Shown in pieces: positions 21,078 through 31,063 of a DNA stretch of 64,000 bases. The stretch is from Rhodoferax sp. GW822-FHT02A01 (GTDB lineage Bacteria; Pseudomonadota; Gammaproteobacteria; Burkholderiales; Burkholderiaceae_C): assembly GCF_038784515.1 (NCBI RefSeq), contig NZ_CP152376.1, positions 1,116,001 through 1,180,000 of the forward strand. The letters run 5' to 3'. A program made the position numbers and the translations under genes. Under the pieces are notes generated by a model. That model saw only the letters and a list, made by a program, of their open reading frames with translations. It did no database searches and was not told the DNA's origin. Position 1 is the first letter of the stretch. Each line of letters starts with the position of its first letter.

Positions 21078-21347
21078 TCATTCGCCCTCTCCGAACTTTT
21101 CGGCAATGAGGGCCAACAGTGCGTCCATGGCTTCCTGCTCCCGCTCACCGTGCGTTTCTATCTGCACTTCGGAACCGATACCGGCTGCCAGCATCATCAC
21201 GCCCATGATGCTTTTGGCGTTCACGCGGCGCTCGCCTTTGGTCATCCAGACTTCGCAGGGGAAGGAACCGGCAAGCTTGGTGAGCTTGGCCGATGCGCGG
21301 GCGTGCAGGCCGAGTTTATTGACTATGGTCGTGGTGCTGTTGATCAT
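21078..21347 (-). CDS. ptsH: Phosphocarrier protein HPr
   Basis: 89 aa. Phosphorylatable His in NKLGLHARASAK and a Ser at the regulatory position (AKSIMGVMML). The start codon lies 32 bp inside the upstream EIIA gene, implying coupled translation. With EI and an EIIA of the mannose family but no sugar permease nearby, this is a regulatory-type PTS. Confidence 0.95.
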   Translation of the reverse strand: MINSTTTIVNKLGLHARASAKLTKLAGSFPCEVWMTKGERRVNAKSIMGVMMLAAGIGSEVQIETHGEREQEAMDALLALIAEKFGEGE

Positions 21348-21762
21348 TGATTTTTCTCTGCTGATTCTGCGGCGCTGTCACTGCCACCTGCATGATGCTT
21401 TGGGTACCTCCGGCCAGCGCGCGTGCCACCAAGACGTCGAGGGGTTCATGGCGGTAGTTGACCGTGCGCAGCAGCATGGGGAGGTTGACTCCTGCCACCA
21501 GCTTGGAGCGCACACCGTCCACCACCTTTTGGGCAATGTTGCACGGCGTGGCGCCAAACACATCGGTTAGCACCAGCGTGTTGGGGGTTCCCAACTGGAC
21601 CAGCATGCGCTGGGCTGTGGCACGTGTGACGTCCGGGGCCTCCTGAGGAGGCACATCCAGGGCCAAGATGCCTTGCCCCAGGTCTGGAAAGACGTGCAGC
21701 ACCCCCATGCGCAATGCACTCGCCAAAGGAGCGTGGGCGATGATGAGAATGCCTGTGTTCAT
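21316..21762 (-). CDS. PTS EIIA component, mannose family
   Basis: 148 aa. Phosphorylatable His in ILIIAHAPLAS; core motif VLTDVFGATPCN. Stand-alone EIIA-Man proteins of this kind in betaproteobacteria act in regulation (for example of polyhydroxybutyrate or stringent response) rather than transport. A His/Gln-rich tail (QQHHDHSQ) overlaps the start of ptsH. Confidence 0.88.
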   Translation of the reverse strand: MNTGILIIAHAPLASALRMGVLHVFPDLGQGILALDVPPQEAPDVTRATAQRMLVQLGTPNTLVLTDVFGATPCNIAQKVVDGVRSKLVAGVNLPMLLRTVNYRHEPLDVLVARALAGGTQSIMQVAVTAPQNQQRKINDQQHHDHSQ

Positions 21763-21844
21763 GGTCTGCCAGTCGTTTGGCGATTATGGCGTCTTTGCAC
21801 GGCAAATATGCAGCACAGGTGTGATTTGCAATTGATGGTCAGCC

Positions 21845-22363
21845 TCATTGGAAGCGTATCCCACCGACTATGCCTTCGACCTGCCCGGCCTGCAGACTGG
21901 GCGCATACACAGCCACCTGGTAAGCCGATTGGCCTTGCATCATCCATTTGAAGTGGGCCTGCACCGGACTTCCAGCGGGATCTCTACCGTTCACTTGCAC
22001 GTCGAAGCTGCTGTGCTCGTCACCACTGTTGGCAGTTGGGTGGATGCTGCCCGCCTGCACGCTGGCCAAGCTGGCCTTGCGCAGCCGGATCATGATTGCC
22101 TGTGCCCTTATGGCGTCTTCCATCTGGATGCGGCTCACCGTGTAGAGGGCACCGGCGGCTTCGCAGCCGGCCATCTCCAGGTTGACGGTTTCCCCCTCCA
22201 GGGTTATTGGGCGTGTTGCGCGGTCTGGCTTGCAAGGCAGCAGCGTCGTGAGTTCGCCCACATGCACTTCGCGCCAGTTCAGACTTGGTGAACATGCCGC
22301 CGCGGCGACTGCGATGGTTGCCACAGGGGCCCAATGCATTGAACCCGATGCGATGCGGCTCAC
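21845..22363 (-). CDS. Putative lipoprotein of unknown function
   Basis: 172 aa. A signal peptide with a lipobox-like AAAAC at about residues 20-24 (VAAAACSPSLNW) suggests a lipid-anchored envelope protein. The remainder looks like a small periplasmic beta domain (ITLEGETVNLEMAGCEA). Its ATG overlaps the stop of the DUF4197 gene by 4 bp, so the two are coupled. No function recognised. Confidence 0.72.
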   Translation of the reverse strand: MSRIASGSMHWAPVATIAVAAAACSPSLNWREVHVGELTTLLPCKPDRATRPITLEGETVNLEMAGCEAAGALYTVSRIQMEDAIRAQAIMIRLRKASLASVQAGSIHPTANSGDEHSSFDVQVNGRDPAGSPVQAHFKWMMQGQSAYQVAVYAPSLQAGQVEGIVGGIRFQ

Positions 22364-23064
22364 TGCAAGGCGCCAAACACTTTGGTCAGAATGGCACTGC
22401 CGTATGCGACCGGGTTCTGGCGAATCTTCTTTTCTTCTTCGGAAATCATGAAGAACAGTCCATCCAGGGTTTTCCCCGTGACGTATTTCTGGATGTTGGC
22501 GTCTTCCTTTTTCACCAGACCCAGTTCGGATGCCTTGCCTGCCACTTCGTTGTATTTGTCCGCCAATCCCACTTTGGCCGTGGCCTGGGTGACCACAGGA
22601 AGGAATCGGTCCGCCAGGGCCGGCCGCGTCTTGCTGGCAAAGAAGTCCGTTACGGCAGTATTGCCGCCGCTCAGGATTCCTTTGGCATCGGTCACGGTCA
22701 TGTTTTGCACGGCCTTCAGCAACAGATCCTTGGCCATGGGTACCGCGGCTTCGGCGGCACGGTTCATGGAGGTGATCAATTCATCGACCTTCGCACCTTG
22801 ACCGAATGTGCGCAACAACTGCACCGCGTCATTCAGAAAGCCCGGTAACGGAATACGCACTTTGTCATTGCCCAGGAATCCGTCTGGTTTGCCCAGCAGG
22901 GCTACGGCAGACAAGGCGCCTTTTTCCAGCGCAGTTTTCAAACCTTTGCTGGCGTCGGCGCCGCTCAGATCGTCCAATGTAAGAGCCCGGGCCTGTTCCA
23001 TGGCCAAGACCAGCCATCCGGCAAGCGTTACGGAAGTAAGGGAATTAAACTGGCGTCTATCCAT
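22360..23064 (-). CDS. DUF4197 family periplasmic protein
   Basis: 234 aa. Signal sequence MDRRQFNSLTSVTLAGWLVLAMEQARA, then the helical DUF4197 domain (SKGLKTALEKGALSAV ... LGKPDGFLGNDKVRIPLPGFL). Function unknown. The start at 23064 is used because the 15 upstream codons are out of family. Overlaps the following lipoprotein gene by 4 bp. Confidence 0.82.
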   Translation of the reverse strand: MDRRQFNSLTSVTLAGWLVLAMEQARALTLDDLSGADASKGLKTALEKGALSAVALLGKPDGFLGNDKVRIPLPGFLNDAVQLLRTFGQGAKVDELITSMNRAAEAAVPMAKDLLLKAVQNMTVTDAKGILSGGNTAVTDFFASKTRPALADRFLPVVTQATAKVGLADKYNEVAGKASELGLVKKEDANIQKYVTGKTLDGLFFMISEEEKKIRQNPVAYGSAILTKVFGALQ

Positions 23065-23172
23065 GAAAATACCTTGGGTGTTATTGAGGAAATCTGTCCA
23101 ACGCCACATGGTAGCGCGTTGGATTCCAGTTGGCTGCCGCTCCTGGGCAATGCGATAAAGGACGTATGCAAT

Positions 23173-23694
23173 ATGGCTAGAGCACGTGGTGAGTCCGGCC
23201 TGTGGTCTGACAGCACCGGTATAGGGGTTTCAACCGCCCAAAGCGACAGTCAGCTCGAAGGCATCCGGCTTCTGTTCCGGGAATACGCCAAGGCTTTGGG
23301 AGTGGATTTGTGTTTCCAGAATTTTGAACAGGAACTGGCCCAACTTCCCGGCGAATACGCTCCCCCCAGAGGCAGTCTTTTGATCGCAACGGTGGCCGCG
23401 GACGACGCCGGGTGCTGCGCGTTACGTGCCCTGGACACCACCGATTACGCCAATGCCTGTGAAATGAAGCGGCTCTATGTGCGCCCCCAGTACCGTGGTC
23501 TGGGCTTGGGACGCAAGCTGGTGGAGGCTGTTCTGGATCAGGCACGCCAAGCTGGTTTTTCCTGTGTGCTACTGGACACCTTGGACGAGATGGAGGCGGC
23601 ACGCGCGCTCTACGACGATCTGGGTTTTGAGGAAATTCCACCCTACTATTTCAACCCGATTGCAGGCGCCCATTACCTGAAGGTTGATCTATAG
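23173..23694 (+). CDS. GNAT-family N-acetyltransferase
   Basis: 173 aa. The acetyl-CoA loop is LYVRPQYRGLGLGRKLVEAVL, with the C-terminal ALYDDLGFEEIPPYYFNPI typical of GNAT. Substrate unknown. Divergent from the DUF4197 gene; the start at 23173 is the first in-frame ATG with family-like sequence behind it. Confidence 0.85.
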   Translation: MARARGESGLWSDSTGIGVSTAQSDSQLEGIRLLFREYAKALGVDLCFQNFEQELAQLPGEYAPPRGSLLIATVAADDAGCCALRALDTTDYANACEMKRLYVRPQYRGLGLGRKLVEAVLDQARQAGFSCVLLDTLDEMEAARALYDDLGFEEIPPYYFNPIAGAHYLKVDL

Positions 23695-23700
23695 GGCGCT

Positions 23701-23720
23701 GCCGGGGACTCCTCCCCGGC
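23701..23720. terminator. Hairpin between convergent genes
   Basis: 7-bp stem GCCGGGG / CCCCGGC with a 6-nt loop, between the acetyltransferase and the peroxiredoxin; no T run. Confidence 0.45.
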
Positions 23721-23733
23721 ATACGCTTCTGCG

Positions 23734-24240
23734 TTAGGCCTTTGCCTGTGCCAACAAGGTTGCAGCGTCACTCACTTCAAACTTGCCAGGGCCTTCCACA
23801 TTCAGGGTAACAACTTTGCCATCCTTGACCAGCATGGAGTAGCGGTTGCTGCGCAATCCCAGGCCCTTGCCGGTCAGGTCCAGTGTCAGTCCCGTTGCCT
23901 TGGCAAAGGTGGCATCGCCATCGCCCAGCATGCGGACCTTTCCAGCGGTCTTCTGGTCGCGTGCCCAGGCGCCCATCACGAACGCATCATTCACGCTCAC
24001 ACACCAGATTTCATCCACACCAGCGGCCTTGAAGGCCTCTGCCGACTCCACATAGCCAGGAACATGCTTGGCAGAGCAGGTGGGCGTAAATGCGCCTGGC
24101 AGGGCAAACAGGGCAATGGTCTTTCCGGCAGTGGCCTTGGCTACATCAACCGCATTGGGGCCAATGCTGCAGCCTTCACCTTCCACTTCCGAGTACTCCA
24201 TCAATGTGGTTGCGGGAAGTGTGTCGCCTACTTTGATCAT
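23734..24240 (-). CDS. Peroxiredoxin (Prx5/AhpE-like, redoxin family)
   Basis: 168 aa. Peroxidatic Cys in PGAFTPTCSAKHVPGY, with the conserved Arg in GLGLRSNRYSMLV. Reduces peroxides using glutathione/glutaredoxin or thioredoxin. The start at 24240 is fixed by AGGAG and the family N-terminus MIKVGDTLPATTL. It follows the S10 operon on the same strand but is separated by a hairpin. Confidence 0.92.
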   Translation of the reverse strand: MIKVGDTLPATTLMEYSEVEGEGCSIGPNAVDVAKATAGKTIALFALPGAFTPTCSAKHVPGYVESAEAFKAAGVDEIWCVSVNDAFVMGAWARDQKTAGKVRMLGDGDATFAKATGLTLDLTGKGLGLRSNRYSMLVKDGKVVTLNVEGPGKFEVSDAATLLAQAKA

Positions 24241-24270
24241 GTGAATCTCCTGTTTGTAATTTCCAATGAA

Positions 24271-24293
24271 AACGGCCCACATTGTGGGCCGTT
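24271..24293 (-). terminator. Terminator-like hairpin after rpsQ
   Basis: Perfect stem AACGGCCCA / TGGGCCGTT, followed on the minus strand by TTTTC. It closes the S10 operon before the peroxiredoxin gene. Confidence 0.6.
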
Positions 24294-24326
24294 TATCAGA
24301 GTCCTGCAGGGAGGAAGTCTAAAGAC

Positions 24327-24596
24327 TTAAACCGCAGCAGCCTTTTCCACCAAACGGGTCGCAACCCAGTTCTTGGTCTTGGAGATAGGCTTGCTCTCCG
24401 TGATTTCGATCACGTCGCCCAACTTGTACTCGCCCTTTTCGTCATGGGCGTGGTACTTGCTGGTTTTCGCAACAATCTTGCCGTAAAGCTCGTGCTTCAC
24501 ACGACGCTCGATCAGCACAGTCACTGTCTTTGAACGCTTGTCGCTGACCACCTTGCCAATCAAGGTGCGCTTGAGGGATTTTTTAGCTTCCGTCAT
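24327..24596 (-). CDS. rpsQ: 30S ribosomal protein S17
   Basis: 89 aa; [31 protein letters not shown] is the S17 core. Last gene of the S10 cluster here; rplN does not follow. Confidence 0.97.
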   Translation of the reverse strand: MTEAKKSLKRTLIGKVVSDKRSKTVTVLIERRVKHELYGKIVAKTSKYHAHDEKGEYKLGDVIEITESKPISKTKNWVATRLVEKAAAV

Positions 24597-24606
24597 TTAT
24601 CGCTCC

Positions 24607-24816
24607 TTATTTGGCGGATTTTTCAGCGCTTTGCTTCTCGACAAGAATGGTCTTGGCGCGAGCAATATCGCGGCGCGCGAGGCGCAGCGTAGCGGTGTTG
24701 TTGAGTTGTTGCGTGGCTTTTTGCATACGCAGGCCAAAGTGTGCTTTTTGCAGCGCTTTGACTTCGTCTTTCAGGCCGGCAACGTCTTTTTGGCGCAGTT
24801 CAGCAGCTTTCGTCAT
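24607..24816 (-). CDS. rpmC: 50S ribosomal protein L29
   Basis: 69 aa; two-helix hairpin ending with [19 protein letters not shown]. Ten bp before rpsQ. Confidence 0.96.
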   Translation of the reverse strand: MTKAAELRQKDVAGLKDEVKALQKAHFGLRMQKATQQLNNTATLRLARRDIARAKTILVEKQSAEKSAK

Positions 24817-24832
24817 TTCGATTTCTCCTGAA

Positions 24833-25249
24833 TTACTGACCGATCATGCGGGCCACGAAGGTGGTGCGCAAAGGCAGCTTGGCAGCAGCCAAACGGAACG
24901 CTTCACGAGCCAGCTCTTCGGGAACGCCGACGATTTCAAACACGATTTTTCCGGGCTGGATTTCAGCCACGTAGTACTCGGGATTGCCCTTGCCGTTACC
25001 CATACGCACTTCAGCAGGCTTCTGGGAGATTGGCTTGTCGGGGAACACGCGAATCCAGATACGGCCACCACGCTTCACGTGACGGGAAATTGCACGACGT
25101 GCAGCTTCGATCTGGCGAGCCGTCAGACGGCCGCGGTCAGTACATTTGAGACCGAAGTCACCGAACGCGACCGAGCTTCCGCGGGTTGCGATACCGGTGT
25201 TACGGCCTTTTTGCTCTTTGCGGTATTTCCGGCGAGCGGGTTGCAACAT
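24833..25249 (-). CDS. rplP: 50S ribosomal protein L16
   Basis: 138 aa, full length: [17 protein letters not shown]... and [27 protein letters not shown], the tRNA-contacting segment. Confidence 0.97.
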   Translation of the reverse strand: MLQPARRKYRKEQKGRNTGIATRGSSVAFGDFGLKCTDRGRLTARQIEAARRAISRHVKRGGRIWIRVFPDKPISQKPAEVRMGNGKGNPEYYVAEIQPGKIVFEIVGVPEELAREAFRLAAAKLPLRTTFVARMIGQ

Positions 25250-25251
25250 GG

Positions 25252-26145
25252 TTATTCTCCTTTACCGTCAGCTGCTGCAGCTGGCGCGGCGACTTTGCGA
25301 ACGCGCTTAACGGCGGGTTTGTTATCGGCACCGAGTGCTTCTGCAGGCTTGTCACTGCCGTCTGCAGGAGCGGCATTGCCACCTGCAGGACGACGGGCAC
25401 CAGCAGCAGGGCGACGGTCACCGGAAGGACGTGCACCACCGCGGTCATCGCGACGGGGGCCACGTGGGCGACGCTCTTCTTCGGCGCGGGGCTCAACGGC
25501 GGCCGGCAGATCGTTACGACCCAGCGTGTCACCCTTGTAGACCCAGACCTTGACGCCGATCACACCATAGGTGGTCTTGGCTTCAGAAGTTCCGTAGTCG
25601 ATGTCAGCGCGCAGGGTGTGCAGTGGCACACGGCCTTCGCGATACCACTCGGTACGAGCGATTTCAATGCCGTTCAGACGACCGGCAGACATGATCTTGA
25701 TGCCCAGTGCGCCCAAACGCATGGCGTTTTGCATGGCGCGCTTCATGGCACGGCGGAACATGATGCGCTTTTCGAGTTGCTGGGTGATGCTGTCGGCAAT
25801 CAGCTTGGCATCGATTTCAGGCTTGCGCACTTCTTCGATGTTCACTGCTACCGGCACGCCCAATTGCTTGCCCAGATCGCGCTTGAGGTTTTCGATGTCT
25901 TCGCCCTTCTTGCCGATCACCACGCCCGGACGTGCCGAGAAAATGGTGATGCGTGCGTTCTTGGCAGGACGCTCGATCAAGATGCGCGAAACGGACGCGT
26001 TCTTGAGCTTGGCCTTCAGGTACTCACGAACCTTGATGTCTTCGGCCAACATGCCGGCGAAATCACGGTTGCTGGCGTACCAACGCGAAGACCAGTTACG
26101 GCTGACGCTCAGGCGAAAGCCGGTTGGGTGGATTTTTTGTCCCAT
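25252..26145 (-). CDS. rpsC: 30S ribosomal protein S3
   Basis: 297 aa, about 60 residues longer than E. coli S3. N-terminal [18 protein letters not shown], the KH domain with [16 protein letters not shown], and the C-terminal domain are normal. After about residue 212 there is a low-complexity tail rich in Arg, Gly, Pro and Ala ([20 protein letters not shown]). Such tails occur in other Burkholderiales S3 proteins. The start at 26145 has the family N-terminus. Confidence 0.96.
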   Translation of the reverse strand: MGQKIHPTGFRLSVSRNWSSRWYASNRDFAGMLAEDIKVREYLKAKLKNASVSRILIERPAKNARITIFSARPGVVIGKKGEDIENLKRDLGKQLGVPVAVNIEEVRKPEIDAKLIADSITQQLEKRIMFRRAMKRAMQNAMRLGALGIKIMSAGRLNGIEIARTEWYREGRVPLHTLRADIDYGTSEAKTTYGVIGVKVWVYKGDTLGRNDLPAAVEPRAEEERRPRGPRRDDRGGARPSGDRRPAAGARRPAGGNAAPADGSDKPAEALGADNKPAVKRVRKVAAPAAAADGKGE

Positions 26146-26161
26146 ATCTTCCTGGCCTCTT

Positions 26162-26491
26162 TCAGTTACCAACCGTCACGTACACATGGCACGTGGGCTT
26201 GCGGATTTGGTTTCCGCGACCTTTGGCGCGGGCCGTGAAGCGACGCAGAGAAGCACCTTGTTCGACGTAGATGGTCTTGACCTTCAATTCGTCGATATCG
26301 GCACCGTCATTGTGCTCAGCATTGGCAATCGCAGACTCCAGAACCTTCTTGATGATCACAGCAGCTTTTTTCTGTGTGAATTGCAGGATGTTCAGGGCTT
26401 GATCAACTTTTTTGCCACGGATCAGATCCGCGACCAGGCGACCTTTGTCTACCGACAAACGAACGCCACGAAGGGTTGCACGTGTTTCCAT
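26162..26491 (-). CDS. rplV: 50S ribosomal protein L22
   Basis: 109 aa; [26 protein letters not shown] and the exit-tunnel hairpin near [20 protein letters not shown]. Start fixed by AGGAGG just upstream. Confidence 0.96.
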   Translation of the reverse strand: METRATLRGVRLSVDKGRLVADLIRGKKVDQALNILQFTQKKAAVIIKKVLESAIANAEHNDGADIDELKVKTIYVEQGASLRRFTARAKGRGNQIRKPTCHVYVTVGN

Positions 26492-26501
26492 GGTCACCTC
26501 C

Positions 26502-26780
26502 TTATTTCTTCTGGACTTTTTTGTCCGCAGGGTGGCCCTTGAAAGTACGGGTGAGTGCGAACTCGCCCAACTTGTGGCCTACCATTTGGTCGGTGATATA
26601 GACAGGCACGTGCTGCTTGCCGTTGTGCACGGCAATGGTCAGGCCGATGAACTCGGGCAGGATCATGGAGCGACGCGACCAGGTCTTGATCGGCTTCTTG
26701 TCCTTGGTTGCCACGGCCTTTTCGGTCTTGGCAATCAGGTGATGGTCTACAAAGGGACCTTTTTTGAGAGAACGAGTCAT
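26502..26780 (-). CDS. rpsS: 30S ribosomal protein S19
   Basis: 92 aa; [18 protein letters not shown] and [23 protein letters not shown]. Complete. Confidence 0.97.
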   Translation of the reverse strand: MTRSLKKGPFVDHHLIAKTEKAVATKDKKPIKTWSRRSMILPEFIGLTIAVHNGKQHVPVYITDQMVGHKLGEFALTRTFKGHPADKKVQKK

Positions 26781-26792
26781 TTAACCTTCCCC

Positions 26793-27617
26793 TTACTTCT
26801 TGCGACGCGACACGATCATGACCTGCGTGCGCTTGTTGTTACGGGTACGGTAACCCTTGGTCAGATTACCCCAAGGATCGACTGCATGACGGCCTTCGCC
26901 AGTCTTGCCCTCGCCACCGCCATGGGGGTGGTCCACCGGGTTCATCACCACACCGCGAACGGTAGGACGAATACCCATCCAGCGTTTCACACCGGCCTTG
27001 CCGAGCTGGCGCAGGCTGTGTTCTTCGTTGGCAACCTGGCCAATGGTGGCGCGGCAGTCAATGTGAATCTTGCGGACTTCACCAGAGCGGACGCGAACCT
27101 GGGCGTAGGTGCCTTCACGGGCCAGCAGGGTTGCAGATGTACCCGCAGAGCGGATGATCTGTGCGCCTTTGCCGACTTGCAGTTCCACGCAGTGGATGAT
27201 CGAACCCACGGGGATGTTACGGATTGGCAGAGTGTTACCAACACGGATCGGGGCTTCCGAACCACTCAGAATGGTAGCGCCCACTTCCAGGCCACGCGGA
27301 GCAATGATGTACTTGCGCTCGCCGTCTGCATAGCACACCAGAGCGATGTGCGCGGAACGGTTCGGATCGTACTCAATACGCTCAACCTTGGCAGGAATGC
27401 CGTCCTTGTTGCGAACAAAGTCCACCACGCGGTAGTGGTGCTTGTGTCCGCCGCCTTTGTGACGGGTAGTGATGTGGCCGTTGTTGTTACGACCGGCTTG
27501 CTGGAATTGGGGCTCCAGCAATGCAGCGTGAGGCGCACCCTTGTACAGGTGGTCACGCGAAATCTTCACCACGCCACGACGGCCTGGGGAAGTAGGTTTG
27601 ATTTTGATAACAGCCAT
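26793..27617 (-). CDS. rplB: 50S ribosomal protein L2
   Basis: 274 aa; [19 protein letters not shown] and the peptidyl-transferase-centre loop [17 protein letters not shown] with the conserved His. Complete. Confidence 0.97.
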   Translation of the reverse strand: MAVIKIKPTSPGRRGVVKISRDHLYKGAPHAALLEPQFQQAGRNNNGHITTRHKGGGHKHHYRVVDFVRNKDGIPAKVERIEYDPNRSAHIALVCYADGERKYIIAPRGLEVGATILSGSEAPIRVGNTLPIRNIPVGSIIHCVELQVGKGAQIIRSAGTSATLLAREGTYAQVRVRSGEVRKIHIDCRATIGQVANEEHSLRQLGKAGVKRWMGIRPTVRGVVMNPVDHPHGGGEGKTGEGRHAVDPWGNLTKGYRTRNNKRTQVMIVSRRKK

Positions 27618-27619
27618 GA

Positions 27620-27946
27620 TTACGCAGCCTCCCCACCGAGGTTCAGCTCTTGACCGGGTTGCAGGGTCACGTAAGCCTTGCGAACGTTGTCGCGACGACC
27701 CACAGACTTGCCGAACCGCTTGGTTTTGCCTTTGGTGTTCACTACGGAGACGCCCTTGACTTCCACCTTGAACATCAACTCCACAGCGGCCTTGATTTCA
27801 TATTTGGTGGCGTCTTGCAGCACCTTGAAGGTCACGGCATTGCTTTTTTCGGCAACCATGGTGGCCTTTTCGGACACGATGGGAGCGACCAGCACTTGCA
27901 TCAGACGACCTTCGTCGAATTTGGACAGATTAGGACCGTGGCTCAT
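27620..27946 (-). CDS. rplW: 50S ribosomal protein L23
   Basis: 108 aa; [16 protein letters not shown] and the extended loop [20 protein letters not shown]. Overlaps the rplD stop by 4 bp. Confidence 0.96.
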   Translation of the reverse strand: MSHGPNLSKFDEGRLMQVLVAPIVSEKATMVAEKSNAVTFKVLQDATKYEIKAAVELMFKVEVKGVSVVNTKGKTKRFGKSVGRRDNVRKAYVTLQPGQELNLGGEAA

Positions 27947-28563
27947 GCGAACATCTCCTTGAGTTTGTCCATGGCAGCCTTGGTAACCAGCACCTTGCGG
28001 TAGTGCACCAAAGACAGGGGGTCAGCGTAACGAGGCTCGACCACCAGCACATTGACCAGATTGCGCGATGCCAGGTACAGGTTTTCGTCGACTTCGTCGG
28101 CGATTACCAGCACGGAGTCCAGGTTCATGGCCTTGAACTTGGCGGCCAGCACCTTGGTCTTGGGAGAGTCGACCTTGATCGAGTCCACCACGGCCAGACG
28201 GCCTTCGCGGGCGAGTTGCGAGAAGATCGAAGCCATACCAGCGCGGTACATCTTCTTGTTGATCTTCTGGCCGAAGTTTTCGTCGGGCATATTCGGGAAA
28301 ATACGACCGCCTCCGCGCCACAGAGGCGAGGAAGTCATACCAGCGCGAGCGCGACCGGTTCCCTTTTGCTTGAACGGCTTCTTGGTGGAGTGCTTGACTT
28401 GTTCGCGGTCTTTCTGGGCACGGGTGCCTTGACGCGCGTTAGCCTGGAAAGCCACCACGACCTGGTGAACCAGATCTTCGTTGTATTCACGACCAAACAC
28501 GGTCTCGGGCGCTTCGTATTTCGAAGTGGCCTGGCCTTGGTCATTCAGGAGTTCGAGCTGCAT
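27943..28563 (-). CDS. rplD: 50S ribosomal protein L4
   Basis: 206 aa; tunnel loop [25 protein letters not shown] is intact. In E. coli L4 also represses the S10 operon at its leader; whether that applies to the structured leader upstream of rplC here is open. Confidence 0.97.
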   Translation of the reverse strand: MQLELLNDQGQATSKYEAPETVFGREYNEDLVHQVVVAFQANARQGTRAQKDREQVKHSTKKPFKQKGTGRARAGMTSSPLWRGGGRIFPNMPDENFGQKINKKMYRAGMASIFSQLAREGRLAVVDSIKVDSPKTKVLAAKFKAMNLDSVLVIADEVDENLYLASRNLVNVLVVEPRYADPLSLVHYRKVLVTKAAMDKLKEMFA

Positions 28564-29237
28564 TAGTTCGCTCCTTTCGCGGCTTTAGCTTTCACAGCAG
28601 GGCGCACGGTCACAAAACCACCAGCGGATCCAGGGATAGCACCCTTGATCAGCAGCAGTTGACGTGCTTCGTCGATGCGGATGACATCGAGGTTCTGGGT
28701 AGTCTTGGTGACGTCGCCCAGGTGACCTGTCATGCGCTTGCCGGGGAACACGCGACCGGGGTCCTGTGCCATACCGATAGAACCGGGCACGTTGTGCGAA
28801 CGGCTGTTACCGTGCGAGGCGCGCTGCGAGCTCATGTTGTGACGCTTGATGGTACCGGCGTAGCCTTTACCGATGGAAGTGCCTTGCACGTCCACCTTTT
28901 GACCCACGGAAAACACGTCCGACACAGGCACTTGCGCACCAGCGGCGTACTTGGCAGCCGTATCAGCGGCTACGCGGAATTCCTGGATGATTTCTCCGGC
29001 TTCAACACCCGCCTTGGCGAGGTGACCAGCAACGGGCTTGGTTACGCGCGATGCTTTGCGCGAACCGAACGTTACCTGCAGGGCAACGTAGCCATCGTTC
29101 TCTTGGGTTTTGACCTGAGTAACACGGTTGTTGGAAACGTCGACCACCGTAACAGGAACTGCATCCCCGTCGTCGGTGAATAGGCGCATCATGCCAACCT
29201 TGCGACCCAGCAACCCTAGGTGATTGCTAAGACTCAT
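28563..29237 (-). CDS. rplC: 50S ribosomal protein L3
   Basis: 224 aa. Begins [20 protein letters not shown] at 29237 behind a good ribosome site (CGGAG). The loop [29 protein letters not shown] approaches the peptidyl-transferase centre. First gene after a promoter-like sequence and a structured leader. Confidence 0.97.
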   Translation of the reverse strand: MSLSNHLGLLGRKVGMMRLFTDDGDAVPVTVVDVSNNRVTQVKTQENDGYVALQVTFGSRKASRVTKPVAGHLAKAGVEAGEIIQEFRVAADTAAKYAAGAQVPVSDVFSVGQKVDVQGTSIGKGYAGTIKRHNMSSQRASHGNSRSHNVPGSIGMAQDPGRVFPGKRMTGHLGDVTKTTQNLDVIRIDEARQLLLIKGAIPGSAGGFVTVRPAVKAKAAKGAN

Positions 29238-29258
29238 TGTTTTCTCCGTAACTTCCAC

Positions 29259-29331
29259 CGTTGCAGCTTCAATTGGTTGCAACGTTTTTGCGTGGAAGAC
29301 TGTTAATAAAACCCCATTGGAAACCCAATGG
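29259..29331 (-). promoter_or_regulatory. Structured 5' leader of the rplC-rpsQ operon
   Basis: Two hairpins on the minus strand: CCATTGG-GTTT-CCAATGG (29314-29331), directly followed by GGTTTTATT, and CGTTGCA/TGCAACG (29259-29284). The first could act as an attenuator or a 5' stabiliser; the second lies shortly before the ribosome site. Candidate site of autogenous control; inference. Confidence 0.5.
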
Positions 29332-29339
29332 AGCCTACG

Positions 29340-29368
29340 ATTGTAGCGCGCTGTGCCCAACTAGGCAA
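29340..29368 (-). promoter_or_regulatory. Sigma70 promoter upstream of rplC
   Basis: Minus strand TTGCCT, 17-nt spacer, TACAAT. Strong match to consensus with ideal spacing, inside the 185-bp rpsJ-rplC gap. Predicted start near 29333. Confidence 0.65.
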
Positions 29369-29422
29369 GCGCGCCACAATTCGACTCTTTGTGAATCCGG
29401 TTCCCACCGGATTCGGAACTGC

Positions 29423-29737
29423 TTATTGCAGCTTGATTTCGACGTCCACGCCAGCTGGCAGGTCCAGCTTCATCAGCGCGTCCACTGTCTTGTCTGTGGG
29501 ATCTACGATATCCATCAGACGTTGGTGGGTACGGATTTCGAACTGATCACGACTTGCCTTGTTCACGTGGGGTGAACGCAGGATGTCGAAACGCTTCATG
29601 CGTGTTGGCAGGGGCACAGGGCCCTTGACAATCGCGCCGGTGCGCTTGGCGGTATCCACAATTTCAGCGGCCGACTGGTCGATGAGCTTGTAATCAAACG
29701 CCTTCAGACGGATGCGGATCTTTTGTTTTGCGGCCAT
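29423..29737 (-). CDS. rpsJ: 30S ribosomal protein S10 / NusE
   Basis: 104 aa; [22 protein letters not shown] and [22 protein letters not shown]. Located 24 bp after tuf and separated from rplC by 185 bp, so it behaves as the end of the str operon. A hairpin GAATCCGGT/ACCGGATTC (29393-29413 area) follows it. Confidence 0.97.
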   Translation of the reverse strand: MAAKQKIRIRLKAFDYKLIDQSAAEIVDTAKRTGAIVKGPVPLPTRMKRFDILRSPHVNKASRDQFEIRTHQRLMDIVDPTDKTVDALMKLDLPAGVDVEIKLQ

Positions 29738-29761
29738 GGTAATTCCTTTGTTAATTGCGAA

Positions 29762-30952
<1,191 letters not shown>

Positions 30953-31063
30953 TGTTCAATCCTTAAAAAGAGCAAATCCCGTGTATTGGTTTAATGTTTG
31001 CACGATGTTGCTGGTTCGCCCCGCACGGGAACAGGGCGGCACACCGTCGCAGACAACTTCAAA

